Origin: SFHK01 sp963618055
GTDB taxonomy: Bacteria; Bacillota; Clostridia; Christensenellales; Aristaeellaceae
Direction of reading: 5' to 3'
NCBI GenBank assembly: GCA_963618055.1
Contig: CAVERI010000002.1
Span: 1 to 64,000 of the forward strand
Length of the DNA stretch: 64,000 nt
The translations under genes and the position numbers were made by a program. The notes below the pieces were generated by a model. That model had not been told where the DNA came from. It was given only the letters and a program-made list of their open reading frames with translations, and ran no database searches. Positions 7,602 to 16,092 of the stretch are shown here, in pieces (the stretch's first letter is position 1; every line of letters starts with the position of its first letter).

Positions 7602-8264
7602 TTACTTCGCGCGGCGGTCGATCTTCTTTTCAATCAGGGAACCGATCAGCTGGAGCAGCTGCACGATGATCACCATCAGCACCACAGTGACCAGCATCAC
7701 GGGGGTTTTGTAGCGATAATAGCCGTAGTTAATCGCAATCGCGCCCAGACCGCCGCCGCCGACATAGCCCGCCATCGCGGTATAGCCCAGAATGGTGGTT
7801 ACGGTGATCGTCGCGCCGTTAACCAGCGAGGGCATGGCCTCGGGAATCAGCGTTTTTACGATGATGGAGAAATTCGGCGTGCCCATCGCGCGCGCGGCCT
7901 CGATCACGCCCGCGGGCACCTCCTTCAGTGAGCCCTCCACCATGCGCCCGATAAACGGCGCGGCGCACAGCACCAGCGGAACCACCGTGGCGGTCGCGCC
8001 CAGCGTCGTGCCCAGCAGCCACTCGGTAAACGGCAGCACGGTAATCAGCAGGATGATGAACGGCACGGAGCGCACGATATTTACGATGGTGCCCAGCATG
8101 GTATTGATGCCCTTGTTGGGGCAGATGCCGCTTTTATCGGTGATACACAGAATCACGCCGATCGGCAGCCCCAGCGCATACGCCAGCAGCGCGGAGAACA
8201 GCGTCATATACAGCGTTTCACCAATGCCCTTGAGCATTTCATTGATCATTGCCGTTGTAAACAT
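7602..8264 (-). CDS. metI: Methionine ABC transporter permease MetI
   Basis: 220 residues, the usual length. It has five hydrophobic segments and the BPD_transp_1 fold, including the EAA-type coupling loop VIEAARAMGTPNFSIIVKTLI near residues 125-145 that contacts MetN. It forms the membrane channel (two copies) of the MetNI complex. Its first 26 bp overlap the 3' end of metN, so the pair is translationally coupled. The start ATG 8264 lies behind AGGAGGAAG in the metN 3' region. The next gene downstream, metQ, is not in the same tight unit: 427 bp with a separate promoter intervene. Confidence 0.93.
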   Translation of the reverse strand: MFTTAMINEMLKGIGETLYMTLFSALLAYALGLPIGVILCITDKSGICPNKGINTMLGTIVNIVRSVPFIILLITVLPFTEWLLGTTLGATATVVPLVLCAAPFIGRMVEGSLKEVPAGVIEAARAMGTPNFSIIVKTLIPEAMPSLVNGATITVTTILGYTAMAGYVGGGGLGAIAINYGYYRYKTPVMLVTVVLMVIIVQLLQLIGSLIEKKIDRRAK

Positions 8265-9267
8265 TGGCGTCTTCCTCCTTGAATGTAATCTTGTGCTCGC
8301 GCAGCCATTGCTTCATGCGCAGCGCCTTGCCTTCATCCTCCGGCATTTGCAGAAGCATCTGCCCCAGCGTGTTTCCGCCCACGTTGCGGGTGTTGGCAAA
8401 CAGAATGTTCACCGGCGCGCCGCATTCCATCGTCAGCATGGAAATCACCGGCTCATTGCTGGATGTGCCGTCGAACACGAGGCGCACGCAGCGGGTGTCG
8501 GAGAACTTCATGGCGGTATCGGACTTGGGCATAATCAGCTGGCGCGCGATCGCGCTCTTCGGATGCGTAAACACATCCACCACGTCGCCCATCTCCACCA
8601 CGTGGCTCTGATCCAGCACCGCCACGCGGTTGCAGATCGTTTCAATCACCTTCATTTCATGGGTGATCACCACGATGGTCACGCCCAGCTCGCGGTTGAT
8701 TTGCTTGAGCAGATCGAGAATCTGGCGCGTGGTGTTGGGATCCAGCGCGCTGGTGGCCTCGTCGCACAAAAGCACCTGCGGATTCATCGCCAGCGCGCGG
8801 GCAATCGCCACGCGCTGCTTCTGGCCGCCGGACAGCTGGCTGGGATACGCCTTGGCGCGGTTTGCCAGACCAACCAGCTCCAGAAGCTCCATCGCGCGCT
8901 TCGCCGCCGCCGCTCGGGGCGTATGCGCCAGCTCCATCGGATAGCACACGTTTTTAATCGCGCTGCGCTGCGCCATCAGGTTGAAGTCCTGAAAGATCAT
9001 GCCGATGGAGCGGCGGGTTTTCAAAAGCTCCTTGCGCTCCATGCGCATCAGATCCTTGCCGCCGAAGATCACAGTGCCCTCGGTGGGCGTTTCCAGCAGA
9101 TTGATGCAGCGCACCAGCGTGGATTTGCCCGCGCCGGACAGGCCGATAATTCCGAAAATATCGCCCCGGTTGATGGTGATGTTGATGTTGTCCAGCGCGG
9201 TAATCTTACCTGCCGCGCCATTGAACGTCTTGCTCAGATGTTCAATGCGAATCAGTTCTTCCTGCAT
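8239..9267 (-). CDS. metN: Methionine ABC transporter ATP-binding protein MetN
   Basis: 342 residues. Walker A is GLSGAGKST (~42-50), the Q-loop follows in GMIFQDFNL, the ABC signature is LSGGQKQR, Walker B is VLLCDEATSALD, and the switch His is in VVITHEM. The last ~85 residues form the C-terminal NIL/ACT-like domain that in E. coli MetN binds methionine and trans-inhibits transport, so post-translational feedback is likely kept. It lies 51 bp downstream of araB with no obvious promoter between, and overlaps metI by 26 bp. Confidence 0.95.
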   Translation of the reverse strand: MQEELIRIEHLSKTFNGAAGKITALDNINITINRGDIFGIIGLSGAGKSTLVRCINLLETPTEGTVIFGGKDLMRMERKELLKTRRSIGMIFQDFNLMAQRSAIKNVCYPMELAHTPRAAAAKRAMELLELVGLANRAKAYPSQLSGGQKQRVAIARALAMNPQVLLCDEATSALDPNTTRQILDLLKQINRELGVTIVVITHEMKVIETICNRVAVLDQSHVVEMGDVVDVFTHPKSAIARQLIMPKSDTAMKFSDTRCVRLVFDGTSSNEPVISMLTMECGAPVNILFANTRNVGGNTLGQMLLQMPEDEGKALRMKQWLREHKITFKEEDANVYNGNDQ

Positions 9268-9318
9268 GGATCGTACCCTCGCTTCCGGTGGATGTAAGGC
9301 GGCGCCGCACGAGGCAAG

Positions 9319-10980
9319 CTATTCCCGCGTCTGCTCTCTGCGAATTTCCTTCAGGCGCTTCATAACGTCGTTTCCGCCGCGGCCGAAATAGTCGTGCAGG
9401 CGGCGATATTCGGCGTACAGCTTCTCGTACATGGCGCTGTTCTTCGGGCACGGACGATAAACGGTGGGCAGCGTGCCGCCCATTTCCTTCGCCGCGTCCT
9501 CGATCGTGTCGTATCCGCCCGCCGCCCTTCCGGCCGCCACTGCGCCGAACATGGCGCTGCCGAGCGCCGGAGTCTGGGTGGAGCGGGCAATGTGAATCTC
9601 GCGCTTGAGCACGTCGGCGTACACCTGCATGAGGAACGGGTTCTTCTGCGAGATGCCGCCGCAGGCGTACAGTCTTTCAATCGCCACGCCGCTTTCCTCA
9701 AAGGTATCGATGATCATGCGCGTGCCGTAGGCCGTGGCCTCGATCAGCGCGCGATAAATCTCCTCCGGCTTGGTCGTCAGCGTCATGCCAAGCAGCATGC
9801 CGGTCAGGTCTACGTCCACGAGCACACTGCGGTTGCCGTTCCACCAGTCGAGCGCCAGCAGGCCGCTCTCGCCGGGCTTCTGCCTCTCGGCGAGCATCGT
9901 CAGGTACTGATGCGCGTTCATATGCAGCCTCTCAGCCTCGCGCGCGTAGGTCTCCGGGAAGCAGTTTTCCACAAACCAGTTGAAATGATCGCCCACGCAG
10001 CTCTGTCCCGCCTCATAGCCCATCAGGCCGGGAACCACGCCGTCCTCCACCACGCCGCACATGCCGGGCACGATATGTTCTTCATCGGAAAGCATGATGT
10101 GGCAGGTGGACGTGCCCATGATCATCAGCATGGAGCCCTTCTGAGTCAGCCCCGCCGGCGGCAGCGACACATGCGCGTCCACGTTCGCCGTAGCCACGGC
10201 AATGCCGGGCCTCAGCCCCATCTTCTCCGCCATTTCCTTCGTCAGCTCGCCCGCCTTGCTTCCGATGGACGTGACCGGGCCGAGCTTCTCCTCCACCACG
10301 TTTTCCAGAAGCGGGTGGCAGGCCTTCAAAAATTCCTTCGACGGATAGCCGTCCCTCTTGTGCCAGATGGCCTTGTAGCCCGCCATGCAGCTGTTGCGCG
10401 TTTCCACGCCCGTCATGCGCAGAATCACCCAGTCGCCGGCCTCCATGTACCGATCGGTCTCGGCGTACAGCGCCGGATCCTCCTCGGCAATCTGCCAGAG
10501 CTTGGGGAACATCCACTCGGAGGAAACCTTGCCGCCGTAGCGCTTCAGCCATTTTTCCCCGCGCGCCTCGGCAATGGCGTTCAGCCGGTTCGCCTGATCC
10601 TGCGCCGCGTGATGCTTCCACAGCTTCACATACGCGTGCGGATTGGACGGATATTTCCAGCATATCGGGTCGCCCGCCTTGTCGATGGGAATCACGGTGC
10701 AGGCGGTAAAATCGATGCCGATGCCCACCACGTCGTTTTTGTCAATGCCCGCGTTTTTCACGGCCTGCGGCACGGCGGTTTCCAGCGCCTTCAGATAGTC
10801 GTCCGGGTGCTGAAGCGCCCAGTCCGGCTTCAGGCGCGTACCGTCGGGAAGTCTCTCGTCCATCACGCCGTGCTCGTATTCATACACCGCCTCGCCAACC
10901 TCGCGGCCGGTGCCGATTTCCGCCACGAGCGCGCGCGCCGAAAGGGTTCCGTAGTCAATGCCGATTGCGTATTTCCCCAT
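9319..10980 (-). CDS. araB: Ribulokinase (FGGY family)
   Basis: 553 residues, close to the 550-566 usual for AraB. The N-terminal phosphate-binding motif is GIDYGTLSARALVAE. The AraB-specific segment IGIDFTACTVIPID and the C-terminal actin-like motif YACGGISQKNPFLMQVYADVL are present. It phosphorylates L-ribulose (and often other 2-ketopentoses) to ribulose 5-phosphate. No araA, araD or AraR-type regulator occurs in the window, and the gene is embedded in a translation/tRNA-modification operon followed by metN, which is unusual. A general FGGY pentulose kinase remains possible, but the motifs favour ribulokinase. Confidence 0.88.
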   Translation of the reverse strand: MGKYAIGIDYGTLSARALVAEIGTGREVGEAVYEYEHGVMDERLPDGTRLKPDWALQHPDDYLKALETAVPQAVKNAGIDKNDVVGIGIDFTACTVIPIDKAGDPICWKYPSNPHAYVKLWKHHAAQDQANRLNAIAEARGEKWLKRYGGKVSSEWMFPKLWQIAEEDPALYAETDRYMEAGDWVILRMTGVETRNSCMAGYKAIWHKRDGYPSKEFLKACHPLLENVVEEKLGPVTSIGSKAGELTKEMAEKMGLRPGIAVATANVDAHVSLPPAGLTQKGSMLMIMGTSTCHIMLSDEEHIVPGMCGVVEDGVVPGLMGYEAGQSCVGDHFNWFVENCFPETYAREAERLHMNAHQYLTMLAERQKPGESGLLALDWWNGNRSVLVDVDLTGMLLGMTLTTKPEEIYRALIEATAYGTRMIIDTFEESGVAIERLYACGGISQKNPFLMQVYADVLKREIHIARSTQTPALGSAMFGAVAAGRAAGGYDTIEDAAKEMGGTLPTVYRPCPKNSAMYEKLYAEYRRLHDYFGRGGNDVMKRLKEIRREQTRE

Positions 10981-10996
10981 CTTCCATCCTCCTCCG

Positions 10997-11611
10997 TTAC
11001 ATCAGGCTTATCAGCGTCGCCGCGATCAGAATATGGCACAGATAATACGTGGGCAGAACCCATTTCTGCACGCGCTGTATGCCCATGAATGCGTGAAGCC
11101 CGATAAGCGTATCCGAGAAAACAATCATGAAAATGCCAGCTTTGAACAGCGTAAGCTCCGTTCCCAGCGAAACCGACAGCACCGCCGCCGAAATCAGCAT
11201 GTACATCGCCAGCGCCGCGCGCATCGGCGTGCCCTTCGCGTGCGGATAAATCCCCTTCCACAGGAACACGGAATACCCGATCACCAGCGCGGCGGCCACG
11301 ACGGCGCTGAGAACGCCGGGACGCGCCGCGTGCGCCGCGTAAATCAGAAAGCAGACGTGCGCAAGGAAAAAGCCGCCCACGCCCGCGACAAACCGCATGG
11401 GATTGTCCTTCTGGTGCGCAAGCAGGTAATCGCCCGCAATCGAGAACGCGAAGCCCAGCGCGATCACGCCGTTCATCGGAACCCGCGTAAACAGCGCAAT
11501 TCCCAGACACGCAAGCGTAACCAGCGCGCTGAACACGTATTTGCGCATCACAAAACGCAACACCATCATTGCCGCCGGAATCAGAAGCAGCGGCCAGTAG
11601 GCTTCAAGCAT
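10997..11611 (-). CDS. YhhN-family membrane protein (lysoplasmalogenase-like)
   Basis: 204 residues, almost entirely hydrophobic with about eight predicted TM helices. The family hallmarks GDYLL (residues ~61-65) and FSDTLIGLHAF (~165-175) supply the conserved Asp residues of YhhN/TMEM86 proteins, which cleave the vinyl-ether bond of lysoplasmalogens. Plasmalogens are common in anaerobic Clostridia, so the role is credible, but bacterial substrates are not settled. It sits between sua5 (12 bp gap) and araB (16 bp gap), apparently in one operon. Confidence 0.8.
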   Translation of the reverse strand: MLEAYWPLLLIPAAMMVLRFVMRKYVFSALVTLACLGIALFTRVPMNGVIALGFAFSIAGDYLLAHQKDNPMRFVAGVGGFFLAHVCFLIYAAHAARPGVLSAVVAAALVIGYSVFLWKGIYPHAKGTPMRAALAMYMLISAAVLSVSLGTELTLFKAGIFMIVFSDTLIGLHAFMGIQRVQKWVLPTYYLCHILIAATLISLM

Positions 11612-11623
11612 GCGCGGCCCTCC

Positions 11624-12661
11624 TTATTCATCCTCGCCCGCGTCCACGATGTGGAACGCGGCGGCTCTTCCCAGCCGGTTCATCACGGCGAGGCCAATGT
11701 CCTCCGCGGGCACGGCTTCGGAGAAAATGGCGTTCACGTGCTCCAAATCCATCTCCCGCAGCGCGTCAAACAGGCGGTTGGCCATGCTCTTCGCGTCCGC
11801 GCCCAGCGAGAACACCCGGCGATTTCCGTACAGCGGAATATGCGCTTCCAGCGCTAAAATCCGCTTTTCTCCGCCGCTTTCGTCGTACAGCGCGCAGATT
11901 TCCTTCGCGGCCCTCTCCGCGCCGCCCTTCACGATCACAAGCGAGCCGTCCGGCGCGTAATGCTTATACTTCATGCCCGGCGAGCGCACGACTTCGCCCT
12001 GCTTCAGCGGACGCAGCACGCTGCCGTCCACCTCCACCTCGCCCAGCACGTCGGCGATCATCCTCGGCGTAACGCCGCCGGGACGCAGCACGCGCACCGG
12101 CGTACTGCGCACGTCGACCACCGTTGATTCCAGACCCACGTCGCACGCGCCGCCGTCGATGATCATCGGCACGCGCCCGTCCATGTCGGCGAGCACATGC
12201 GCCGCCGTCGTGGGGCTGGGCTTGCCGGAAAGATTCGCGCTGGGCGCGGCAACCGGCACGCCGCAGGCCGTGATGAACGCCTGCGCCACGGGATGCGACG
12301 GAAACCGCACGCCGACGCTGTCCAGCCCCGCCGTCGCCTCCATCGAGATTCCGTCCGCCTTGTCCATGATCATCGTCAGCGGGCCCGGCCAGTAGGCCTT
12401 CGCCAGCCTGCGCGCGCTTTCCGGCATTTCGCCGGAGATTACCTTGGAAAGCTGATCGAGCGCCGAAATATGCACGATCAGCGGATTGTCGCCCGGCCGC
12501 CCCTTCGCCGCGAAGATGCGCTTTACCGCTTCGCCGTCCAGCGCGTTGCCGCCCAGACCATATACCGTTTCCGTCGGAAACCCGACCACCTGCCCGGCGC
12601 GAACCAGCGCGCCCGCTTCCTCCAGCGCCCGCGCGTCCGGCTTTACCACTCTCGTGTTCAT
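11624..12661 (-). CDS. L-threonylcarbamoyladenylate synthase (Sua5/YwlC type)
   Basis: 345 residues, the long Sua5 form: an N-terminal TsaC/YrdC domain (residues ~10-200) with PTETVYGLG, KGRPGDNPLIVHI and SANLSGKPSPTTA, and a C-terminal Sua5 domain (~240-340) joined by a linker containing SPGMKYKHYAP. It makes threonylcarbamoyl-AMP from Thr, bicarbonate and ATP for the t6A37 modification of ANN-decoding tRNAs. It overlaps prfA by 4 bp (ATGA). In the same window mtaB encodes the next step, thiolation of t6A to ms2t6A. Start ATG 12661. Confidence 0.93.
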   Translation of the reverse strand: MNTRVVKPDARALEEAGALVRAGQVVGFPTETVYGLGGNALDGEAVKRIFAAKGRPGDNPLIVHISALDQLSKVISGEMPESARRLAKAYWPGPLTMIMDKADGISMEATAGLDSVGVRFPSHPVAQAFITACGVPVAAPSANLSGKPSPTTAAHVLADMDGRVPMIIDGGACDVGLESTVVDVRSTPVRVLRPGGVTPRMIADVLGEVEVDGSVLRPLKQGEVVRSPGMKYKHYAPDGSLVIVKGGAERAAKEICALYDESGGEKRILALEAHIPLYGNRRVFSLGADAKSMANRLFDALREMDLEHVNAIFSEAVPAEDIGLAVMNRLGRAAAFHIVDAGEDE

Positions 12662-13752
12662 TCAATCTCCATCCGCTTCGTCTGCTCGGCGAGGATGAGC
12701 TTGTCGATCAGCTCGTCCAAATCGCCGTTCATAATGTCGTTTATCTTGTAAAGCGTAAGCCCGATTCGATGATCGGTCACGCGCCCCTGCGGGAAATTGT
12801 ACGTGCGGATGCGTTCCGAACGGTCGCCGGAGCCCACCTGTAAGCGTCGACGGTTAGCGTATTCGCTGTCCGCCTGCTCGCGCTGCATCTCATACAGACG
12901 GCTGCGCAGCACCTGCATGGCGCGCTCGCGGTTCTGAATCTGCGAGCGCTGATCCTGCGAGGTGACCACAAGGCCGGTGGGAATGTGCGTGATGCGCACG
13001 GCGGAATCGGTGCGGTTTACGTGCTGTCCACCCGCGCCCGAGGCTCGATAGGTATCGATGCGCAGATCGTTCGGCCCGATGCTGACCTCCACGTCCTCCG
13101 CTTCCGGCAGCACGGCCACCGTCGCCGTGGACGTTTGCAATTTGCCGTTGGACTCCGTGACCGGCACGCGCTGCACGCGGTGAACGCCGCTTTCGAACTT
13201 CAGCCGCTCAAACACGTTCTTGCCCTTCACAGACATGATCGCTTCCTTGATGCCGCCCAGCTCCGTCTCGCCGCCCTCGATCATCTCGGTCTTCCAGCCG
13301 CGCGCGGCGGCATAATGCGCGTACATGCGCACAAGCTCCGCGCCGAACAGACCGGCTTCGTCGCCGCCCGCGCCCGCGCGCACCTCGATAATGGCGTTGC
13401 GCCGGTCGTCCGGATCCTTAGGGAGCAGAAGCAGCCGCGCCTCGGCCGTCGCCCTGTCCAGCTCGGCGTTCAGCTCCGCAAGCTCCTCGCGCGCCATTTC
13501 CGCCATATCGGGATCGTCGCCGTCCGCGATTTCCTGTGCTTCCTCAATATGCCGGCGCAGTCTGCCATAGGCCTTCGCCGCCGTCGCGAGCTCCTCCATG
13601 TCGCTGTGCTCGCGCATCAGTTTCTGGAACAGCGCCGTGTCGGCGATAACCTCCGGCAGCGTAATTCGAATCGAAAGCTCCTCGTATCGCCCCTCGATGG
13701 CCTCCATCTGACGGGCAATCCGATCCTTTTCACTGTATGCCGCGTTCTCCAT
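12658..13752 (-). CDS. prfA: Peptide chain release factor 1
   Basis: 364 residues, standard RF1 size. The stop-codon recognition tripeptide PVT lies in VHRVQRVPVTESNGK, the RF1 PxT form (UAA/UAG) rather than the SPF of RF2. The catalytic GGQ is in SGAGGQHVNRTDSAVR. The neighbouring prmC encodes the methyltransferase that modifies this GGQ glutamine, and the two genes are 6 bp apart, a conserved arrangement. It overlaps sua5 by 4 bp at its 3' end. Confidence 0.97.
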   Translation of the reverse strand: MENAAYSEKDRIARQMEAIEGRYEELSIRITLPEVIADTALFQKLMREHSDMEELATAAKAYGRLRRHIEEAQEIADGDDPDMAEMAREELAELNAELDRATAEARLLLLPKDPDDRRNAIIEVRAGAGGDEAGLFGAELVRMYAHYAAARGWKTEMIEGGETELGGIKEAIMSVKGKNVFERLKFESGVHRVQRVPVTESNGKLQTSTATVAVLPEAEDVEVSIGPNDLRIDTYRASGAGGQHVNRTDSAVRITHIPTGLVVTSQDQRSQIQNRERAMQVLRSRLYEMQREQADSEYANRRRLQVGSGDRSERIRTYNFPQGRVTDHRIGLTLYKINDIMNGDLDELIDKLILAEQTKRMEIE

Positions 13753-13758
13753 GCGTCC

Positions 13759-14598
13759 TTATCGGCTCCTTATCCATACCACGCGCTCCACGCCGGGCAG
13801 GTCTTTTACCGTCCCGCTCGCGGCGCACATGGCGTTATCACTCATCAGGCGCAAAACCTCCGCCGCCTGTCCCTCGCCCACCTCGAACAGCGCATATCCG
13901 CCGGGCTTCAGATGCCTGTACACCTCACCCGCCAGACGGCGGTAAAACATCAAACCGTCCTCGCCGCCGAAAAGCGCCATCCGCGGCTCGCGCGCCACCT
14001 CGGTCTGCAAATGAACCATATCGTCCGCCGTCAGGTACGGCGGGTTGCACAGAATCGCGTCAAACCGCTCCCCCGCCACCGGCTCAAACAAATCGCCCTG
14101 CAACAAGCGAACGTACACGCCGTTCAGGTGCGCGTTCTCGTTCGCGACGCTCAGCGCGTCCGAGCTTATATCCGTCGCCGTCACGCGCAGACCCGGCTGC
14201 AGACGCGCGACGGAAACGGCAATCGCGCCGCTGCCGGTGCATAAATCGAGCACCTCCGCGCCCGTGTGCCCGCGCAGGAACGTAAGCGCCTGCTCGCACA
14301 GGGTTTCCGTGTCCTGTCTTGGAATCAGCACATGTGAATCCACGATGAATTTCAGCCCCATGAAATACGCCGCGCCCTCGATATACTGAAGCGGCTCGCC
14401 GCTCAGCCGCCTGTCAAGCCGCCTGTCAAGCTCCGCACGAAGCGCCGCGGTCATTTCCCGCCCGCAGATTCCCGCCAGCCTTCCGGGCGCAAGATCGAAC
14501 AGGCCGCATACCAGCAGGCGCGCGTCGACCTGTGCGTCGGGATTTCCCGCCCGTTCAAGCTCGGCGCGCGCCGCCGCAATCCATTCGCCGAAGGTCAT
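13759..14598 (-). CDS. prmC: Release factor glutamine methyltransferase PrmC
   Basis: 279 residues. The SAM-binding motif VLDLCTGSGAIAVSVA (~115-130) and the signature NPPYLTADD (~184-192), which positions the substrate glutamine, are present. It methylates the GGQ glutamine of RF1/RF2. The start ATG 14598 overlaps the DUF1385 gene stop by 4 bp, and the stop is 6 bp before prfA. Confidence 0.95.
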   Translation of the reverse strand: MTFGEWIAAARAELERAGNPDAQVDARLLVCGLFDLAPGRLAGICGREMTAALRAELDRRLDRRLSGEPLQYIEGAAYFMGLKFIVDSHVLIPRQDTETLCEQALTFLRGHTGAEVLDLCTGSGAIAVSVARLQPGLRVTATDISSDALSVANENAHLNGVYVRLLQGDLFEPVAGERFDAILCNPPYLTADDMVHLQTEVAREPRMALFGGEDGLMFYRRLAGEVYRHLKPGGYALFEVGEGQAAEVLRLMSDNAMCAASGTVKDLPGVERVVWIRSR

Positions 14599-15635
14599 TC
14601 GGCTTCCGCCTCTTCGGTTTCTTCCTTCTTTTCATAATAGCTCTCGGGCAGGGGCTTCTCCCAGCCCAGCGACGCCTTCAGGGCCACCAGCGCCACCTCG
14701 AGCATTTCGTCGTCCGGCTCCGCGGTGGTCAGCTTCTGCGTCATCAGACCCGGCCACTTCAGCGCCTTGATCACCGGCGTATCCTCCGCGCGCCCCAGCC
14801 ACTTCAGCACCTCATAGGAAACGCCCGCCACCAGCGGCAGAAGCGCCAGCTTGCACAGGATGCGAAGGAAAATGTTGGCGTTGATCACGCTGCCGCCCGC
14901 GATTTCGCTGAACAGTGTGAACAGCAGGATGGAAATGATCATCACGATCATCAGAAAGCTCGTTCCGCAGCGCGGATGCAGCGTGGTGTACTTACGCGCG
15001 TTCTCAACCGTCAGCTCCTCGCCGTGCTCATAGCAGAAAATCGACTTGTGCTCCGCGCCGTGATACATGAACACGCGGTGAATCTCCTTCATCCGCGAGC
15101 AGAAATACACATACAGCAAAAACACGCAAATGCGAATCACGCCGCCGATCAGGTTCACAACCAGCTCGGAATGAATCGCCCTGCGCACCAGCCACTCCAG
15201 CGAAATGGGCAGCACGAAGAAAAGGCCGATTGCCAGCACAACTGCCAGCACAACCGCGCAAGCCATCATCACGTCGTCCGGCTTCACGTGCAGAATTTCG
15301 GAAACCTTCTTTTCAAACTTGGTCGGCTCCTCCGCGTCCAGCCCGGCCATGTCCGCCGATTCGGTCAGCGTCTTCATGCCCTCCACGATCATAATCGCGA
15401 AATTGATGACGCCGCGGATAATCGGCCAGCCCATCCATTTATGCTTGTCCGCCGGGTTTTTAATCGGCTTGGTCACGTAGGTAATCGTTCCGTCCGCCTT
15501 GCGCACGGCGATAGCCGAGCATTCGGTGCCCCGCATCATCACGCCCTCCATGACCGCCTGCCCGCCCACCGAGGGCTTCTCGTTCGGGTATTTGCCTGTC
15601 CACCACCATTGGAACCTTTCTTTAAAAGTACTCAT
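14595..15635 (-). CDS. DUF1385 integral membrane protein
   Basis: 346 residues from ATG 15635, supported by GAAAGGAG 7 bp upstream. The upstream extension of the frame is noncoding and overlaps the rpmE terminator. The family hallmark SVGGQAVMEGVMMRG occurs at residues ~20-34, with MYHGAEHKSIFCYEHGE and LHPRCGTSFL in the central part and about four to five TM helices. DUF1385 genes sit between rpmE and prmC-prfA in many Bacillota. The conserved His/Glu/Cys residues suggest a membrane metal-dependent enzyme, but no activity is established. The C terminus is Glu-rich. Confidence 0.9.
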   Translation of the reverse strand: MSTFKERFQWWWTGKYPNEKPSVGGQAVMEGVMMRGTECSAIAVRKADGTITYVTKPIKNPADKHKWMGWPIIRGVINFAIMIVEGMKTLTESADMAGLDAEEPTKFEKKVSEILHVKPDDVMMACAVVLAVVLAIGLFFVLPISLEWLVRRAIHSELVVNLIGGVIRICVFLLYVYFCSRMKEIHRVFMYHGAEHKSIFCYEHGEELTVENARKYTTLHPRCGTSFLMIVMIISILLFTLFSEIAGGSVINANIFLRILCKLALLPLVAGVSYEVLKWLGRAEDTPVIKALKWPGLMTQKLTTAEPDDEMLEVALVALKASLGWEKPLPESYYEKKEETEEAEAE

Positions 15636-15655
15636 GCGTTCTCCTTTCCTGAATG

Positions 15656-15694
15656 CGATAAAAAGAAAACAGACCGGACGTGTGCCCGATCTGT
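15656..15694 (-). terminator. Rho-independent terminator of rpmE
   Basis: On the minus strand a 9-bp stem (15694-15686 with 15677-15669, one G-U) with an 8-nt loop is followed by TTTTCTTTTTATC. It lies about 45 nt after the rpmE stop and 20 nt before the DUF1385 start, so DUF1385 expression may depend on readthrough. Confidence 0.85.
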
Positions 15695-15739
15695 GAAAGC
15701 CTGTGAGCACGCCAAAGCTCAGCAATGCAGATTCTGCAA

Positions 15740-15937
15740 TTACATGCCGTAGCGCTTCTTGAAACGATCGACGCGTCCGCCGCTGTCAACCAGCTTCTGC
15801 TTTCCAGTGTAGAAGGGATGGCACTTGGAGCAGATATCCACACGCATCTCCTTCTTAGTGGAACCGGTCTCGAAGGTCTCGCCGCAAACGCAGCGGACGA
15901 TCGCCTTGCCGTAGTTGGGATGGATCTTCTCTTTCAT
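15740..15937 (-). CDS. rpmE: 50S ribosomal protein L31 (zinc-binding form)
   Basis: 65 residues. The four zinc ligands are in VRCVCGETF and ICSKCHPFYTGKQ, i.e. the C+ form. Paralogues lacking these cysteines replace it under zinc starvation in some Bacillota; none is in the window. The start ATG 15937 has GAGGTG about 7 bp upstream. It has its own promoter and a strong terminator. Confidence 0.97.
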   Translation of the reverse strand: MKEKIHPNYGKAIVRCVCGETFETGSTKKEMRVDICSKCHPFYTGKQKLVDSGGRVDRFKKRYGM

Positions 15938-16032
15938 TCGTTTTCACCTCTCATGCACAGACTCGCAGTCCGTACAAACCGGATTGTCATGCGCTCGGCG
16001 CGCGCGGCATCCAGTGTCGTCATGCATTTGTT

Positions 16033-16061
16033 AGTATATCACATTGCTTCCGGTTCTGCAA
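16033..16061 (-). promoter_or_regulatory. Promoter of rpmE
   Basis: On the minus strand TTGCAG (16061-16056) and TATACT (16038-16033) are spaced by 17 bp in the rho-rpmE intergenic region, about 95 bp before the rpmE start codon. Confidence 0.75.
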
Positions 16062-16092
16062 TGCCTTTTTACGATTTTACACGGATGCAACC

